Shown piece by piece: positions 36,266 to 46,137 of a stretch of DNA of 64,000 bases. The notes under the pieces are model-generated. The model was given only the letters and a program-made list of their open reading frames with translations. It did no database searches and was not told where the DNA came from. The position numbers were made by a program, and so were the translations under genes. The first letter of the stretch is position 1. Every line of letters starts with the position of its first letter. The stretch is from Falsirhodobacter xinxiangensis (GTDB lineage: Bacteria > Pseudomonadota > Alphaproteobacteria > Rhodobacterales > Rhodobacteraceae): NCBI RefSeq assembly GCF_004959935.1, contig NZ_SMYN01000013.1, positions 1 through 64,000 on the forward strand. Direction: 5' to 3'.

Positions 36266-37044
36266 AGTTCCGTCACCAGATCGCGCACCTCCTGCCGGGC
36301 GGCGATGTTCGACAGGTTCAGGCTTTCCACCCCGGTATCCTTCAGATCCAGCAGCGTCAGCCCGCGCGGAAACAGCTCGCGGAAGATCACCCGTTCGGAA
36401 AAGCCGGGCGACACGCGGAAGCCGATGCGGCGCGAGAGTTCCTCCAGCGCGGCGCCGACCTTCTTCTTGTTGTGCATCTGCTGCGCGCCAAGGCGGTTGC
36501 GCAGAACGATCCAGTCGATCGGCTTCAGCCCCGCCTGCGCCCGCATCTGCCGCGCATTCCAGACCATCTCGGAATAGATCGACGGCCCCTTGACCTTGCC
36601 CGTTTCCGCATCCACGCGCGCCAGCAGGTCGAAATCGATGAAACTGTCGTTCAGCGGCGTGATCAGCGTGTCGGCCAGCGTATGCGCCACCTGCGCCAGA
36701 CGCGTGTGCGATCCGGGGCAGTCGATGAAGATGAAATCCGAAACCGGCTCCAACTGCGCCACGGCAGCCGACAGGCGCTGATCGAAAGGGTTTTCGCCGG
36801 GATTTGCCAGCGCCGGGTCCAGTTCCGGCAGCATAAGATAATTCGGCGAGGGGATAGCCAGCCCGGTCCGCTCCACGAAGGCTTTCCGGTTTTCGACGTA
36901 ACGGCCGAAGCTGCGTTGGCGAACATCAAGGTCCAGCGCGCCGACCCGGTGGCCCATGCGAACCAGCGCGGTCGCGACATGCATGCAGGTGGTGGACTTG
37001 CCCGACCCGCCCTTCTCGTTCCCCACGACGATGATATGCGCCAC
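36235..37044 (-). CDS. mipZ: Division plane positioning ATPase MipZ
   Basis: A 269-residue ParA/MinD-type ATPase. The deviant Walker A is NEKGGSGKST at residues 9-18, and the sequence DFIFIDCPGSHTRLAQ follows the switch region. The pattern FGRYVENRKAF and NDSFIDFDLLARVD is that of MipZ, which forms a gradient away from the ParB-bound origin and blocks FtsZ at the poles. GTG 37044 with an AGAGGG site is the most probable start. Confidence 0.9.
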   Translation of the reverse strand: MAHIIVVGNEKGGSGKSTTCMHVATALVRMGHRVGALDLDVRQRSFGRYVENRKAFVERTGLAIPSPNYLMLPELDPALANPGENPFDQRLSAAVAQLEPVSDFIFIDCPGSHTRLAQVAHTLADTLITPLNDSFIDFDLLARVDAETGKVKGPSIYSEMVWNARQMRAQAGLKPIDWIVLRNRLGAQQMHNKKKVGAALEELSRRIGFRVSPGFSERVIFRELFPRGLTLLDLKDTGVESLNLSNIAARQEVRDLVTELQLPGVSVNF

Positions 37045-37110
37045 GGCAGCCCTCTCTATTCCGTGAACAGGGCTAACGGCTGGCAGGAAGTCGCGCAAGA
37101 GGCGAAACGG

Positions 37111-37134
37111 AAAAGGCGCACCCGAGGGTGCGCC
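37111..37134 (-). terminator. Intrinsic terminator after rpmE
   Basis: GGCGCACCC (37115-37123) and GGGTGCGCC (37126-37134) form a 9-base-pair stem. In the leftward direction it is followed by TTTT. It closes the trmD-rplS-rpmE transcript 7 bases after the rpmE stop. Confidence 0.85.
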
Positions 37135-37140
37135 TGTGTC

Positions 37141-37362
37141 TTAGAAGCCGAGGCCGGCGTATTTGTTCTTGAACTTCGACACGCGGCCGCCGGTGTCCAT
37201 CAGGCGGGCCGAGCCGCCGGTCCAGGCCGGGTGTGCCAGCGGGTCGATATCCAGCGCCATCTGGTCGCCTTCTTTGCCCCAGGTCGAACGGACCTGATAC
37301 ACGGTGCCGTCGGTCATCTTCACGTCGATGAAGTGATAGTCGGGATGGATGTCTGCTTTCAT
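37141..37362 (-). CDS. rpmE: 50S ribosomal protein L31
   Basis: A 73-residue ribosomal protein: [15 protein letters not shown] at the N-terminus and HPAWTGG in the centre. The CxxC zinc ligands are absent, so this is the zinc-independent form. It lies 11 bases after rplS in the leftward direction. Confidence 0.96.
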   Translation of the reverse strand: MKADIHPDYHFIDVKMTDGTVYQVRSTWGKEGDQMALDIDPLAHPAWTGGSARLMDTGGRVSKFKNKYAGLGF

Positions 37363-37373
37363 CGGTCCGATCC

Positions 37374-37745
37374 TCAGGCTTTGGCTTTGTAGTTGGTGTC
37401 TTCCGCGATCCGGGCCGATTTGCCGCGACGCGTACGGAGGTAGTAGAGTTTCGCGCGGCGCACGCGGCCACGACGAACGACCTCGATCGCCTCGATGTTG
37501 GTCGAATACAGCGGGAACTGACGCTCCACGCCTTCGCCGAACGAGATCTTGCGGACCGTGAACGAAGCCGAGATGGTCGCGCCGCCCTTGCGGCCGATCA
37601 CGACGCCTTCATAGTTCTGGACGCGCGAACGCGTGCCTTCGGTCACTTTGTAGCCGACGCGAACGGTGTCGCCGGCTTTGAAATCCGGGATGGTCTTGCC
37701 GAGTGCGGCAATCTGCTCCGCCTCGATCTGTGCGATCAGGTTCAT
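37374..37745 (-). CDS. rplS: 50S ribosomal protein L19
   Basis: A 123-residue protein with the L19 signature [31 protein letters not shown] and [23 protein letters not shown] split along its length. It sits between trmD and rpmE, a conserved order. The start MNLIAQIE at 37745 is clear; earlier in-frame starts would lengthen it beyond the family. Confidence 0.97.
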   Translation of the reverse strand: MNLIAQIEAEQIAALGKTIPDFKAGDTVRVGYKVTEGTRSRVQNYEGVVIGRKGGATISASFTVRKISFGEGVERQFPLYSTNIEAIEVVRRGRVRRAKLYYLRTRRGKSARIAEDTNYKAKA

Positions 37746-37794
37746 CGCTGTTCCTTTCTGACGCGCGGTTTTCCCGCGGATGTTGATGCCAGCC

Positions 37795-38622
37795 TCAGAG
37801 CTCTCGGTCTTCATCCGGGTCCCTATCGCGATCTTCGCAATAAGCCCGCCAGAGATCAGGTCGGCGTTCCTTTGTCAGCCTTTCGGCCATTCCCTTCCGC
37901 CAGCGGGTGATCTTCGCGTGATGGCCGGACAGAAGCACTTCCGGTATCTCGCGACCCTGCCAGACGGGCGGTTTCGTGTATTGCGGAAATTCAAGAAGTC
38001 CATCCGAGAAGGACTCCTCCTCGGTGGACACATGATTCCCGATGACGCGCGGTATAAGGCGAACCGTTGCGTCGATCAAGGCCTGCGCTGCGATCTCGCC
38101 CCCGGTCATGACGAAGTCGCCAAGGCTGACTTCCTCGATCCCGTAATGGTCGATCACACGCTGGTCCACGCCCTCGAACCGGCCGCAGAGCATGGTTATC
38201 CCCGGCCTTTCGGACCATTTCTGCGCCATCGCCTGCGTGAACGGCTTGCCACGCGGCGAAAGGTAGATGACCGGCCAGTCCGCCCCCTCGGCCGCGGCAT
38301 CCAGCGCCTTCGAGACCACGTCGGCGCGCAGCACCATTCCCGCCCCACCGCCCGCAGGCGTGTCATCGACGTTCTTGTGCTTGCCCTCGCCGAAGGGGCG
38401 CAGGTCCACCGTCTCCAGCGCCCAAAGCCCGAAATCCAGCGCCTTGCCGGTCAGGCTCAGCCCCAGCGTGCCGGGAAACGCCTCGGGGAACAGGGTGATG
38501 ACCTTGGCCCGCCATGCGCCCTGCACGTGGACATCGGCCATCAGATCGCGCGGCTTCGCCGAAGCGCGGATCGAAAGGCGGCCATGAGACTTGGGGGCGT
38601 CGGGTTTGGGTGTATCGCTCAT
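37795..38622 (-). CDS. trmD: tRNA (guanine-37-N1)-methyltransferase
   Basis: A 275-residue SPOUT enzyme that methylates G37 of tRNAs reading CNN codons. The trefoil knot residues are in [22 protein letters not shown] and [11 protein letters not shown]. About 38 residues precede the usual start ([14 protein letters not shown]), so there is either a short N-terminal extension or an internal start. rimM, which often precedes trmD, is not adjacent here. Confidence 0.95.
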   Translation of the reverse strand: MSDTPKPDAPKSHGRLSIRASAKPRDLMADVHVQGAWRAKVITLFPEAFPGTLGLSLTGKALDFGLWALETVDLRPFGEGKHKNVDDTPAGGGAGMVLRADVVSKALDAAAEGADWPVIYLSPRGKPFTQAMAQKWSERPGITMLCGRFEGVDQRVIDHYGIEEVSLGDFVMTGGEIAAQALIDATVRLIPRVIGNHVSTEEESFSDGLLEFPQYTKPPVWQGREIPEVLLSGHHAKITRWRKGMAERLTKERRPDLWRAYCEDRDRDPDEDREL

Positions 38623-38661
38623 GCCCCGCGATTAACGCCGATCGCGGGGCTTGGAAAGCCC

Positions 38662-39126
38662 TCAGCGCTCGCAAGCCTCGGTAGCGGCTTCCAGCAGCAG
38701 CGCGTGGACGCGGCCCGCATCGGCATTGCGCAATTCGCGCGCAAACCCCTCGCTGCGCAGCGCCCGTGCCGCACTGGACAGGATGTTCAGGTGCTGCGAG
38801 GCGTTGTTTTCCGGCAGCAGCAACATCAGCACCAGATCGACCTTGTGATCGTCCACAGCGTGAAAATCCACCGGGGTCTTCAGCCGCGCCAGCAGCAGCG
38901 CCGGCTCCTCCAGCCCCGGGATCGGGCTGTGCGGCAGGGCGATGCCGCCGCCCACCCCGGTCGATCCCAGATCTTCGCGCGCGTTCAGCTTGTCGAACAC
39001 GCGCTCCTCCTCCAACCCCCAAAGTTCCGCCGACTTCGCCGCCAGCAGACGCAGGACCTTGTCCTTGTCCTTTGCCGCCACGTCCAGAAGAAGCCCCTCG
39101 GGGCGGATGAGATCAGAGAGTTTCAT
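38662..39126 (-). CDS. ptsN: PTS IIA-like nitrogen regulatory protein
   Basis: A 154-residue EIIA-Ntr protein. The phospho-accepting histidine is His66 in the segment GGGIALPHSPIPG. The family receives phosphate from the nitrogen-PTS and regulates potassium and nitrogen functions. It lies between trmD and metK; no ribosome-associated factor gene (hpf) precedes it here. Confidence 0.92.
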   Translation of the reverse strand: MKLSDLIRPEGLLLDVAAKDKDKVLRLLAAKSAELWGLEEERVFDKLNAREDLGSTGVGGGIALPHSPIPGLEEPALLLARLKTPVDFHAVDDHKVDLVLMLLLPENNASQHLNILSSAARALRSEGFARELRNADAGRVHALLLEAATEACER

Positions 39127-39195
39127 GCCTTGCTCGTCGCTGGTTTCAGGCCGCCCCCGTGGGGATGGCCAGCCGGGCGAACCCGGCGGGCATAG

Positions 39196-39220
39196 CGCGA
39201 TGCTGCACCAGCATCACGCG
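39196..39220. terminator. Hairpin between metK and ptsN
   Basis: CGCG-ATGCTG (39196-39205) pairs with CAGCAT-CA-CGCG (39209-39220) around a short loop, with a two-base bulge. It lies just after the metK stop codon. No T-run follows, so it is a possible end structure rather than a definite intrinsic terminator. Confidence 0.35.
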
Positions 39221-39229
39221 ATTGTCACG

Positions 39230-40396
39230 TCAGATCGCAGCTTTCAGCGCATCGACCAGATCGGTCCGTTCCCACGAAAAACCGCCATCGGCCTCGGGCG
39301 CGCGCCCGAAATGGCCGTAGGCCGCCGTGCGGGCATAGATCGGACGGTTCAGCGACAGATGTTCGCGGATGCCGCGGGGCGACAGGTCCATGACCTTGGG
39401 GATCGCAGCTTCGATCGCGGCGGGATCGACCTCGCCCGTGCCGAAGGTATCGACATAGACCGACAGCGGTTTTGCAACGCCGATGGCATAGCTGACCTGA
39501 ATGGTGCAGCGCGTCGCCAGACCGGCGGCCACCACGTTCTTGGCCAGATACCGCGCGGCATAGGCTGCCGAACGGTCCACCTTGGTCGGGTCCTTGCCCG
39601 AAAACGCGCCGCCGCCATGCGGGGCCGCACCGCCATAGGTGTCCACGATGATCTTGCGGCCCGTCAGGCCCGCATCGCCGTCAGGACCGCCGATCACGAA
39701 CTTGCCCGTCGGATTGACCCACCATTCGGTCTGGTTCGTCAGCCAGCCCGCAGGAAGGATCTCGCGGATATAAGGCTCCACGATGGCACGGATATCGTCC
39801 GAGGTCTGGTGGTCATGCGTGTGCTGGGTCGACAGCACGATCGACGTGACCTCCACCGGCTTGCCATCGACGTAACGCAGGGAAAGCTGGGATTTCGCAT
39901 CCGGGCCAAGCGTCGGCTGTTCGCCCGATTTGCGAACTTCGGCAAGCTTCCGCAGGATCGCGTGGGAATAGAGGATGGGCGCCGGCATCAGCTCGGGGGT
40001 TTCATCCACGGCGTAACCGAACATGATGCCCTGATCGCCCGCGCCGTCCTTGTCCACGCCCTGGGAGATATGGGCCGATTGCGGGTGCAGCAGGTTCAGC
40101 ACGTTCACCGTATTCCAGTGAAACTTGTCCTGCTCGTATCCGATATCCTTGACGCAATCGCGCACGATGCCGTCGATCTTGCCCAGATATTCATGCAGGC
40201 GTCCCTGATCCGACAGCCCCACCTCGCCGCCGACAACGACCTGATTGGTGGTGGCGAAGGTTTCGCAGGCAACGCGGGCGTTCGGCTCCTCGGCCAGGAA
40301 AGCGTCGAGGATGGCATCGGAAATGCGGTCGCAGACCTTGTCCGGGTGCCCCTCCGAAACCGATTCGGAGGTGAAGATGAAGTTCTTGCGCGACAT
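39230..40396 (-). CDS. metK: S-adenosylmethionine synthetase
   Basis: A 388-residue enzyme making S-adenosylmethionine from methionine and ATP. The N-terminal [10 protein letters not shown] is present, then [12 protein letters not shown] and the phosphate loop [19 protein letters not shown]. Length matches the family. Its 5' leader carries a SAM/SAH riboswitch (40404-40449) that overlaps the ribosome binding region. Confidence 0.97.
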   Translation of the reverse strand: MSRKNFIFTSESVSEGHPDKVCDRISDAILDAFLAEEPNARVACETFATTNQVVVGGEVGLSDQGRLHEYLGKIDGIVRDCVKDIGYEQDKFHWNTVNVLNLLHPQSAHISQGVDKDGAGDQGIMFGYAVDETPELMPAPILYSHAILRKLAEVRKSGEQPTLGPDAKSQLSLRYVDGKPVEVTSIVLSTQHTHDHQTSDDIRAIVEPYIREILPAGWLTNQTEWWVNPTGKFVIGGPDGDAGLTGRKIIVDTYGGAAPHGGGAFSGKDPTKVDRSAAYAARYLAKNVVAAGLATRCTIQVSYAIGVAKPLSVYVDTFGTGEVDPAAIEAAIPKVMDLSPRGIREHLSLNRPIYARTAAYGHFGRAPEADGGFSWERTDLVDALKAAI

Positions 40397-40403
40397 GGAA
40401 AAG

Positions 40404-40449
40404 TGCTCCGTTGGGTTATCCCCGCCACGCCAGGAAGCCGTTGTGACGG
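40404..40449 (-). promoter_or_regulatory. SAM/SAH riboswitch controlling metK
   Basis: The leftward leader reads GTCACAACGGCTTCCTGG then CGTGGC and ends in GGAGCA 7 bases before the metK start. The stem CCGUCAC/GUGGCGG closes the P1 helix. The GGAGCA holds the Shine-Dalgarno bases and can pair with CUUCC as a pseudoknot. This matches the small SAM/SAH class described upstream of metK in Rhodobacterales, which shuts off translation when ligand binds. Confidence 0.9.
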
Positions 40450-40464
40450 TTCGATCACACCGCG

Positions 40465-41916
40465 CTAACGGACCTGTGCGCTTGGGTCAACCCTGCGCCT
40501 GCCAAGCGCCAGCGGCACAAGCGCCAGAATAAGCACAAGCGCGGCCCATTCACCCCAGCGTGCATAAGGCGTGGGCGCCAGCGCAGCGGGCAACGGGGTG
40601 TCCAGCTTGCCCGCCTCGCCCATCGGCAGGCTGTCCAGAACCCGGCCCTTTGCGTCGATCACCGCCGTCACGCCCGTATTGGCCGCGCGCAGCAAGGGCA
40701 GCCCTTGTTCGATCGCCCGCAGCCGCGCCTGCGCCAGATGCTGATACGGGCCGGTCAGCGTGCCGAACCACGCATCGTTCGTGACCTGCATCAGCCAGCC
40801 GGGCCGTTCCGGCGCGGCGGCGACGTCCTGCGGGAACACCGCCTCGTAGCAGATCAGCGGCAGCGCCCGGCCCGCCGCCCCAAGGTCCAGCACCCGCGCC
40901 CCCGGCCCCGCCGAATACCCGTTGCCAAGCTGCGAGGCGAAGGCCGTGATCCCGACCCGAGCCAGCGTGTCACCGAACGGGATGTATTCCCCGAACGGCA
41001 CCAGATGATGCTTGTCATAGGTATCGACCAGCCGCCCATCCGGCGCGATCACGGCCAGGCTGTTGAACCCGCGCGCCCCATCGACCCGCTGGATGCCCAC
41101 CGCCACCGTCGCCCCCTGCCCCGCGCGCGCAATGGCGGGCAGCAGCCCAGATTCCGTATCCAGCAGATAGGGCACCGAGGTTTCCGGCCAGATGACCAGA
41201 TCGGGCGATCCCGGCTCTGCCGTCAGGGCCATCGCGCGGTCGAAGAAGATCTGCGCCTGCTGCGGGTCCCATTTCAGATGTTGGTCGGCATTGGGCTGCA
41301 CCAGCCGGACAGTCACGTCCATCGGGGCAGGTTCTGCCTGATCCAGCCGCCAGAAGCCGAAGGCGAAAGCCGCAGCCAGAAGCGCGACCGCTGCCCAGCG
41401 CCATGTCAGCGCCAGAACCGCGATCAGCACCGTCATCAGCGTCAGCCCGTTCGGCCCGATCAGCGCCGCGACCTGCGCCGGAGCCCAGCCGATCCAGACA
41501 TGCCCCGGCATCGCCCAGGGAAACCCGGTCAACACATGCCCCCGCGCGAACTCTGCCAGCGTCAGGGTCACCGAAAAGCCAAGCGCGGGCCGCGGCAGAC
41601 GCACGGCCGCCTCGGCCGCCACCGCCCAGAACAGCGCCAGCCCGAAGGAAATCAGCACCACCGCGAACGGGGCCATCCAACCGTGACGCGCGATGTCGAT
41701 CAGAAAAGGCTCGATAATCCAGTTCAAGGCCAATGCGAAATACCCCGCGCCGCCGAACCAGCCGATCCAGCCGCCGCCCCGCCCCAGCATCCACGCAAGA
41801 CCGGCCAGCCCCGCGATCGTCGCGGGCCACCAACCCAGCGGGGCCTGTCCAAGCGCCGCCACCGCGCCAAGCGCGAAGGCCGCGCCAACCACGCGCCAGC
41901 CGGGAAATGAACGCAT
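40465..41916 (-). CDS. lnt: Apolipoprotein N-acyltransferase
   Basis: A 483-residue inner-membrane enzyme that adds the third acyl chain to lipoproteins. About eight membrane helices surround a periplasmic nitrilase domain (about 200-440) with the triad Glu245 (WPETS), Lys302 ([10 protein letters not shown]) and Cys356 (LICYEAVFP). GGAGG with 6-base spacing sets the start at 41916. It ends 15 bases before the metK riboswitch. Confidence 0.95.
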   Translation of the reverse strand: MRSFPGWRVVGAAFALGAVAALGQAPLGWWPATIAGLAGLAWMLGRGGGWIGWFGGAGYFALALNWIIEPFLIDIARHGWMAPFAVVLISFGLALFWAVAAEAAVRLPRPALGFSVTLTLAEFARGHVLTGFPWAMPGHVWIGWAPAQVAALIGPNGLTLMTVLIAVLALTWRWAAVALLAAAFAFGFWRLDQAEPAPMDVTVRLVQPNADQHLKWDPQQAQIFFDRAMALTAEPGSPDLVIWPETSVPYLLDTESGLLPAIARAGQGATVAVGIQRVDGARGFNSLAVIAPDGRLVDTYDKHHLVPFGEYIPFGDTLARVGITAFASQLGNGYSAGPGARVLDLGAAGRALPLICYEAVFPQDVAAAPERPGWLMQVTNDAWFGTLTGPYQHLAQARLRAIEQGLPLLRAANTGVTAVIDAKGRVLDSLPMGEAGKLDTPLPAALAPTPYARWGEWAALVLILALVPLALGRRRVDPSAQVR

Positions 41917-41976
41917 GGAAAGCCTCCGCCCAAGGGTCGCGGGTGTTTTCACCCCCCTTGGACGGGGCCGTCAAGG

Positions 41977-42870
41977 TCAGTTATGGGCAGGCTCCGGCAG
42001 GCGCACGCGCAGCCGTTTGATCCGGCGGGGGTCGCCGTCAAGGATCTCGAAGCTTGCGCCGCTTTCATGCTCGATCACTTCGCCCTTGCGCGGAACGCGG
42101 CCCGTGCGCACGAAGATCAGCCCGCCAAGGGTGTTCACATCCTCGTCATCGTCGTCGCGGCGCAGCTCCAGCCCCGTCTCCGCCTCGAACGCATCAAGGG
42201 ATGCGCGCGACTGCACGACATAGCTGCCCGGCTTTTCCTGTATCCACAGGGCACCCGCGACCTCGTCATGCTCGTCGTCGATCTCGCCGATAATGGTCTC
42301 GATCAGGTCCTCGATCGTGACCAGCCCGTCCACCCCGCCATATTCGTCGATCACCAGCGCAAGATGCATCCGTTCGCGCTGCATCTTCTGCAGCAGGGTG
42401 CCAGCCGACATCGACGGCGGCGCGAACATGATCGGACGCAGAAGCTTGCGCAGATCGAACGGCTCGGTCGAGGTGAAGTCGTGATGCAGCGCCAGATCCT
42501 TCAGCAGGATCATGCCCAGCGGATTGTCGAGCGAGCCTTCATAGACCGGCAGACGCGAATAGCCCTGCTCGCGGAAGGTGCCGACCAGATCCTTCAGCCC
42601 GATCTCGACCGGAACTGCGGCGATCTCGGCCTTCGGAACGGCCACGTCATCGACGCGAAGGCGGCGAAGGTTGGCGATCCCGTGGCCTTCCTCGCGCGGT
42701 GCGTCGCGCTCTGCCTCGCGATCGTCATTGGGCGAAAAGGCGTCGAAAAGGCGGCCAAAGAACCCACGCTGTTCCCTGTCGCCGGTGGACTCATACGCCT
42801 GTCGCGACTCGTCCTCTGCGGTGTCCTGCGCGCCTTGCGCCGCAGGAGAGCCGTCGGTGCTACTTCCCAT
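41977..42870 (-). CDS. CorC/HlyC family CBS-domain protein
   Basis: A 297-residue protein of the CorC/YbeX branch without the DUF21 membrane domain. Two CBS domains lie at about 78-200 (PKAEIAAVPVE, YGGVDGLVTIEDLIE) and a CorC/HlyC transporter-associated domain at about 215-290. It is implicated in magnesium/cobalt efflux. AAGGA lies close to ATG 42870. The gene set lnt, corC-like, ybeY, phoH, miaB is the conserved Lnt-MiaB neighbourhood. Confidence 0.88.
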   Translation of the reverse strand: MGSSTDGSPAAQGAQDTAEDESRQAYESTGDREQRGFFGRLFDAFSPNDDREAERDAPREEGHGIANLRRLRVDDVAVPKAEIAAVPVEIGLKDLVGTFREQGYSRLPVYEGSLDNPLGMILLKDLALHHDFTSTEPFDLRKLLRPIMFAPPSMSAGTLLQKMQRERMHLALVIDEYGGVDGLVTIEDLIETIIGEIDDEHDEVAGALWIQEKPGSYVVQSRASLDAFEAETGLELRRDDDDEDVNTLGGLIFVRTGRVPRKGEVIEHESGASFEILDGDPRRIKRLRVRLPEPAHN

Positions 42871-43041
42871 TGGTCCTTTATCCGGAAACGACACCCTCCA
42901 AGGGGCGCCTGTCTGCCAATATGGGTCACGAATCGCTGCCCTGACAAGGGCCGCCGTGGACATAAGCGCCACAACGCCGGACGAAGTCCGGCCCGGCCCA
43001 ACGGGAAGAGATGGCAAAGCCGTCGATGACGGGCGGGAGCG

Positions 43042-43551
43042 CTACGCGTAAGGGTCGGCGATGCCCATGCCGGCAAGAATGCGCGTCTCCGTCGCCTCCA
43101 TCAGCTCGGCATCGGCGTCCTCGATATGGTCGTATCCCAAAAGGTGCAGGATACCGTGGATCACCAGATGCGTCACATGCGCCTCGGGGGTCTTCCCCTG
43201 ATCCGCAGCCTCGGCCATGCAGGTTTCCCACGCGATGGCGATATCGCCCAGCTCGTCCGGATCATCCGCATCGCCGCCCGACAAGTCGGGAATGCCGCCC
43301 GGCTCGCCCGCCGCCCGATCCTCTGACGGCCATGACAGCACGTTGGTCGGCTTGCCCTTCTGGCGGAACTGGGCGTTCAACTCGGCGATCTCGGCATCGT
43401 CGCAGCCCATCAGGGCCAGCGTCACGCCATGAACGCCAAGCGCGGCAAAGGTTGCCTCTGCCGCGCGGGTTGCCAGGGCCGGAAGGCCGAAAGCCTCCCA
43501 GCGGTCGTCTTCGATTACGGTATCAACCAGCGGTTCCATCGTCGGCTTCAT
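43042..43551 (-). CDS. ybeY: Endoribonuclease YbeY (rRNA maturation factor)
   Basis: A 169-residue metallo-RNase with the zinc motif HGILHLLGYDH near its C-terminus. It works in 16S rRNA 3' end maturation and quality control. The start is taken at 43551 (GAGG nearby) with Met at 43539 as an alternative; either overlaps the end of phoH (43523), so translation is coupled. Confidence 0.93.
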   Translation of the reverse strand: MKPTMEPLVDTVIEDDRWEAFGLPALATRAAEATFAALGVHGVTLALMGCDDAEIAELNAQFRQKGKPTNVLSWPSEDRAAGEPGGIPDLSGGDADDPDELGDIAIAWETCMAEAADQGKTPEAHVTHLVIHGILHLLGYDHIEDADAELMEATETRILAGMGIADPYA

Positions 43552-44533
43552 AAGCCTCGATGATGCGGCCCACAAGCGGGTGACGCACCACGTCCTTCGA
43601 CGTGAAGTAGTTGAAGCTGATCCCGCGCACGTCCTTCAGGATGCGTTCGGCGTCCTGCAAGCCCGAGGCCGTGCCGCGCGGAAGGTCGATCTGCGTCCTA
43701 TCCCCGGTGATGACCATGCGTGATCCCTCGCCCAAGCGGGTCAGGAACATCTTCATCTGCATGGTCGTCGCGTTCTGCGCCTCGTCCAGCACCACAAAGG
43801 CGCTCGACAGGGTGCGCCCGCGCATGAAGGCCAGCGGTGCGATCTCGATCCGCTTCTCCTCCATCAGCTTGGCAAGCTGCTTCTGCGGCAGAAAGTCGTT
43901 CAGCGCGTCATAGAGCGGCTGCATATAGGGATCGACCTTCTCCTTCATGTCGCCGGGCAGGAAGCCGAGCCGTTCCCCCGCCTCCACCGCCGGACGCGAC
44001 AGGATGATCTTGTCCACCGCACCGCCGATCAGCATGGTCACACCGACCGCGACCGCCAGATAGGTTTTCCCCGTGCCCGCAGGCCCGATGCCGAAGGCCA
44101 GTTCATTGTCGAACAGGTTCTGGACATAGGCTTTCTGCGCCTCGGTCCGCGGCTCCACCGGCTTCTTGCGGGTGCGGATCTCGTATTTACCTGGCTGGAA
44201 CATCTCGATCTGTTCCTGCGCCTCGCCGGACATCGGAATGCCCATGCGCAACGCGCCGTCGATGTCGCCCGCCGCGATCCCGCGCCCCGATTCAAGCCGG
44301 GCATAGATGCCGCGCAAGACTGCCGCCGCCTGTTCCCGCGCCGCCTTGTCCCCTATCACCGCCAATCGGTTGCCCCTTCGCAGGATGTGGACGCCAAGCT
44401 GATGTTCGATCTGTGCCAGATTGCGGTCGAATTCGCCGCACAGGTCGATCAGGAGGCGGTTGTCGGGAAATTCCAGCAGGGTTTCCACGATGTCTTCGGG
44501 ACGGGTCGGGGGGGTCAGCGCGCTGATGCCCAA
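43523..44533 (-). CDS. PhoH family ATPase
   Basis: A 336-residue PhoH-like protein. The N-terminal KH-like region is followed by Walker A GPAGTGKTYLAVAVG and Walker B FVVLDEAQNAT, then the motif ITGDRTQIDLPRG. The start codon is TTG (44533), supported by AGGAG with 6-base spacing; no ATG in the frame fits better. The gene overlaps ybeY by 29 bases, and PhoH and YbeY are regular neighbours thought to act together on RNA. Confidence 0.92.
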   Translation of the reverse strand: MGISALTPPTRPEDIVETLLEFPDNRLLIDLCGEFDRNLAQIEHQLGVHILRRGNRLAVIGDKAAREQAAAVLRGIYARLESGRGIAAGDIDGALRMGIPMSGEAQEQIEMFQPGKYEIRTRKKPVEPRTEAQKAYVQNLFDNELAFGIGPAGTGKTYLAVAVGVTMLIGGAVDKIILSRPAVEAGERLGFLPGDMKEKVDPYMQPLYDALNDFLPQKQLAKLMEEKRIEIAPLAFMRGRTLSSAFVVLDEAQNATTMQMKMFLTRLGEGSRMVITGDRTQIDLPRGTASGLQDAERILKDVRGISFNYFTSKDVVRHPLVGRIIEAYEADDGTAG

Positions 44534-44681
44534 GGAAGTCTCCTTTTGAACAGGCGAGGTGCCATGTCTTCAATGTGGGATCGCGGAGGGCATCTGGCAA
44601 GGATTATGCAGCATCGCCCCCGCAATCGCCCCGATTCTGCCTTCGGGACAGGCAAACTGTGAACCTGCGCCATGACACCCA

Positions 44682-44716
44682 GATGACGTGGGCAGTGCAA
44701 AGCCACCCACATCATC
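44682..44716 (-). terminator. Hairpin after miaB
   Basis: GATGA-C-GTGGG (44682-44692) pairs with CCCAC-A-TCATC (44706-44716), ten pairs with one mismatch, starting just after the leftward miaB stop. There is no T-run, so it may be a 3' stabiliser or weak terminator in the 186-base space before phoH. Confidence 0.4.
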
Positions 44717-44719
44717 TTG

Positions 44720-46018
44720 TCAGCCGATTCGCACCGCCGCGAGCGAGTTGGTCGAAGCCCCGGTGACGCGCACCCGCACCAGTTCCCCCACGCGTCCTGC
44801 GGGATCGTCCACATGCACTGCGTGCAGATGGTCCGATTTGCCAACCATCTGCCCCGGAAGCCGCCCGACCTTCTCATACAGCACGCCGACTTCGCGACCC
44901 ACCATCGCCTGCTGCACAGCCTGCTGCTGCTGGGTGATCAGCGCCTGCAATTCCTGCAACCGCGCGTCGGCCACTTCGGCGGGCAGTTCCGGCTTTTCCG
45001 CAGCCGGGGTGCCGGGACGCGCGGAATATTTGAAGCTGAACGCCGCGCCATAGCCGACGGCCCGGATCAGATCCAGCGTCGCGGCATGATCGGCATCCGT
45101 CTCGCCCGGAAAGGCCACGATGAAGTCCGAGGTCAGCACGATGTCGGGCCGCGCCGCGCGGATGCGTTCGATCACGCGCAAATATTGCTCGGCCGTGTGC
45201 TTGCGATTCATCGCCTTCAGGATGCGATCCGACCCCGACTGAACCGGCAGATGCAGATAGGGCATCAACTTCGGCTCGTCGCCATGGGCGGCGATCAGGT
45301 CATCCTCCATGTCGTTGGGATGGCTGGTGGTATAGCGGATACGCTCCAGCCCATCGATCCTGGCCAGTTCGCGAACCAGCTTCGCCAGCGTCCAGTCCCC
45401 GCCGTGATAGGCGTTGACGTTCTGACCCAAAAGCGTGATCTCGCGGACGCCACGCTCCACCAAATCGCGCGCCTCGGTCAGCAGACGTTCCGGCGGGCGC
45501 GACACCTCCGCCCCGCGGGTATAGGGAACCACGCAAAACGCGCAGAACTTGTCGCAGCCCTCCTGCACCGTCAGGAACGCGGTCGGCCCGCGCAGCGCCT
45601 TGCGCTTGGGCAGGTGGTCGAACTTGTCCTCCAGCGGGAACTCGGTATCCACGGCGGGCGCGGTTCCGGCCACCATCTCGGGCAGGCGGTGATAGGTCTG
45701 CGGGCCGACCACCAGATCGACCAGCGGCATCCGGCGGATGATCTCCTGCCCCTCGGCCTGTGCGACGCAGCCCGCGACACCGATCTTCAGGTCGGGCTTG
45801 GCATTCTTCAGCGGACGCAGACGGCCAAGGTCGGAATAGAGCTTCTCCGACGCCTTTTCGCGGATGTGGCAGGTGTTCAGCAGCACCATGTCGGCATCTT
45901 CGGCAGTGTCGGTCAGCACATAGCCGCTCGCGCCCATGGCCTCGGCCATACGCTCGCTGTCATAGACGTTCATCTGGCACCCATAGGTCTTGATGAACAG
46001 TTTCTTCGCTTCCGACAT
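44720..46018 (-). CDS. miaB: tRNA-2-methylthio-N6-dimethylallyladenosine synthase
   Basis: A 432-residue radical SAM methylthiotransferase. The N-terminal cluster uses Cys14, Cys50 and Cys84; the radical SAM cluster is Cys155-Cys159-Cys162 (CDKFCAFC). A C-terminal TRAM domain ends at [15 protein letters not shown]. It modifies A37 of tRNAs reading UNN codons. The start MSEAKKLF at 46018 is clear. Confidence 0.97.
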   Translation of the reverse strand: MSEAKKLFIKTYGCQMNVYDSERMAEAMGASGYVLTDTAEDADMVLLNTCHIREKASEKLYSDLGRLRPLKNAKPDLKIGVAGCVAQAEGQEIIRRMPLVDLVVGPQTYHRLPEMVAGTAPAVDTEFPLEDKFDHLPKRKALRGPTAFLTVQEGCDKFCAFCVVPYTRGAEVSRPPERLLTEARDLVERGVREITLLGQNVNAYHGGDWTLAKLVRELARIDGLERIRYTTSHPNDMEDDLIAAHGDEPKLMPYLHLPVQSGSDRILKAMNRKHTAEQYLRVIERIRAARPDIVLTSDFIVAFPGETDADHAATLDLIRAVGYGAAFSFKYSARPGTPAAEKPELPAEVADARLQELQALITQQQQAVQQAMVGREVGVLYEKVGRLPGQMVGKSDHLHAVHVDDPAGRVGELVRVRVTGASTNSLAAVRIG

Positions 46019-46137
46019 GGTGGCAAATCCCGCTGAATTGGGGCCTTCTACACGAAAACCGGGGGAAGGGGCAACGGACCCCCCTTGCCCATCCCGGCGC
46101 CATCGCTTTTTGTGGTTGCAAACGGGCCGGGGCATAC

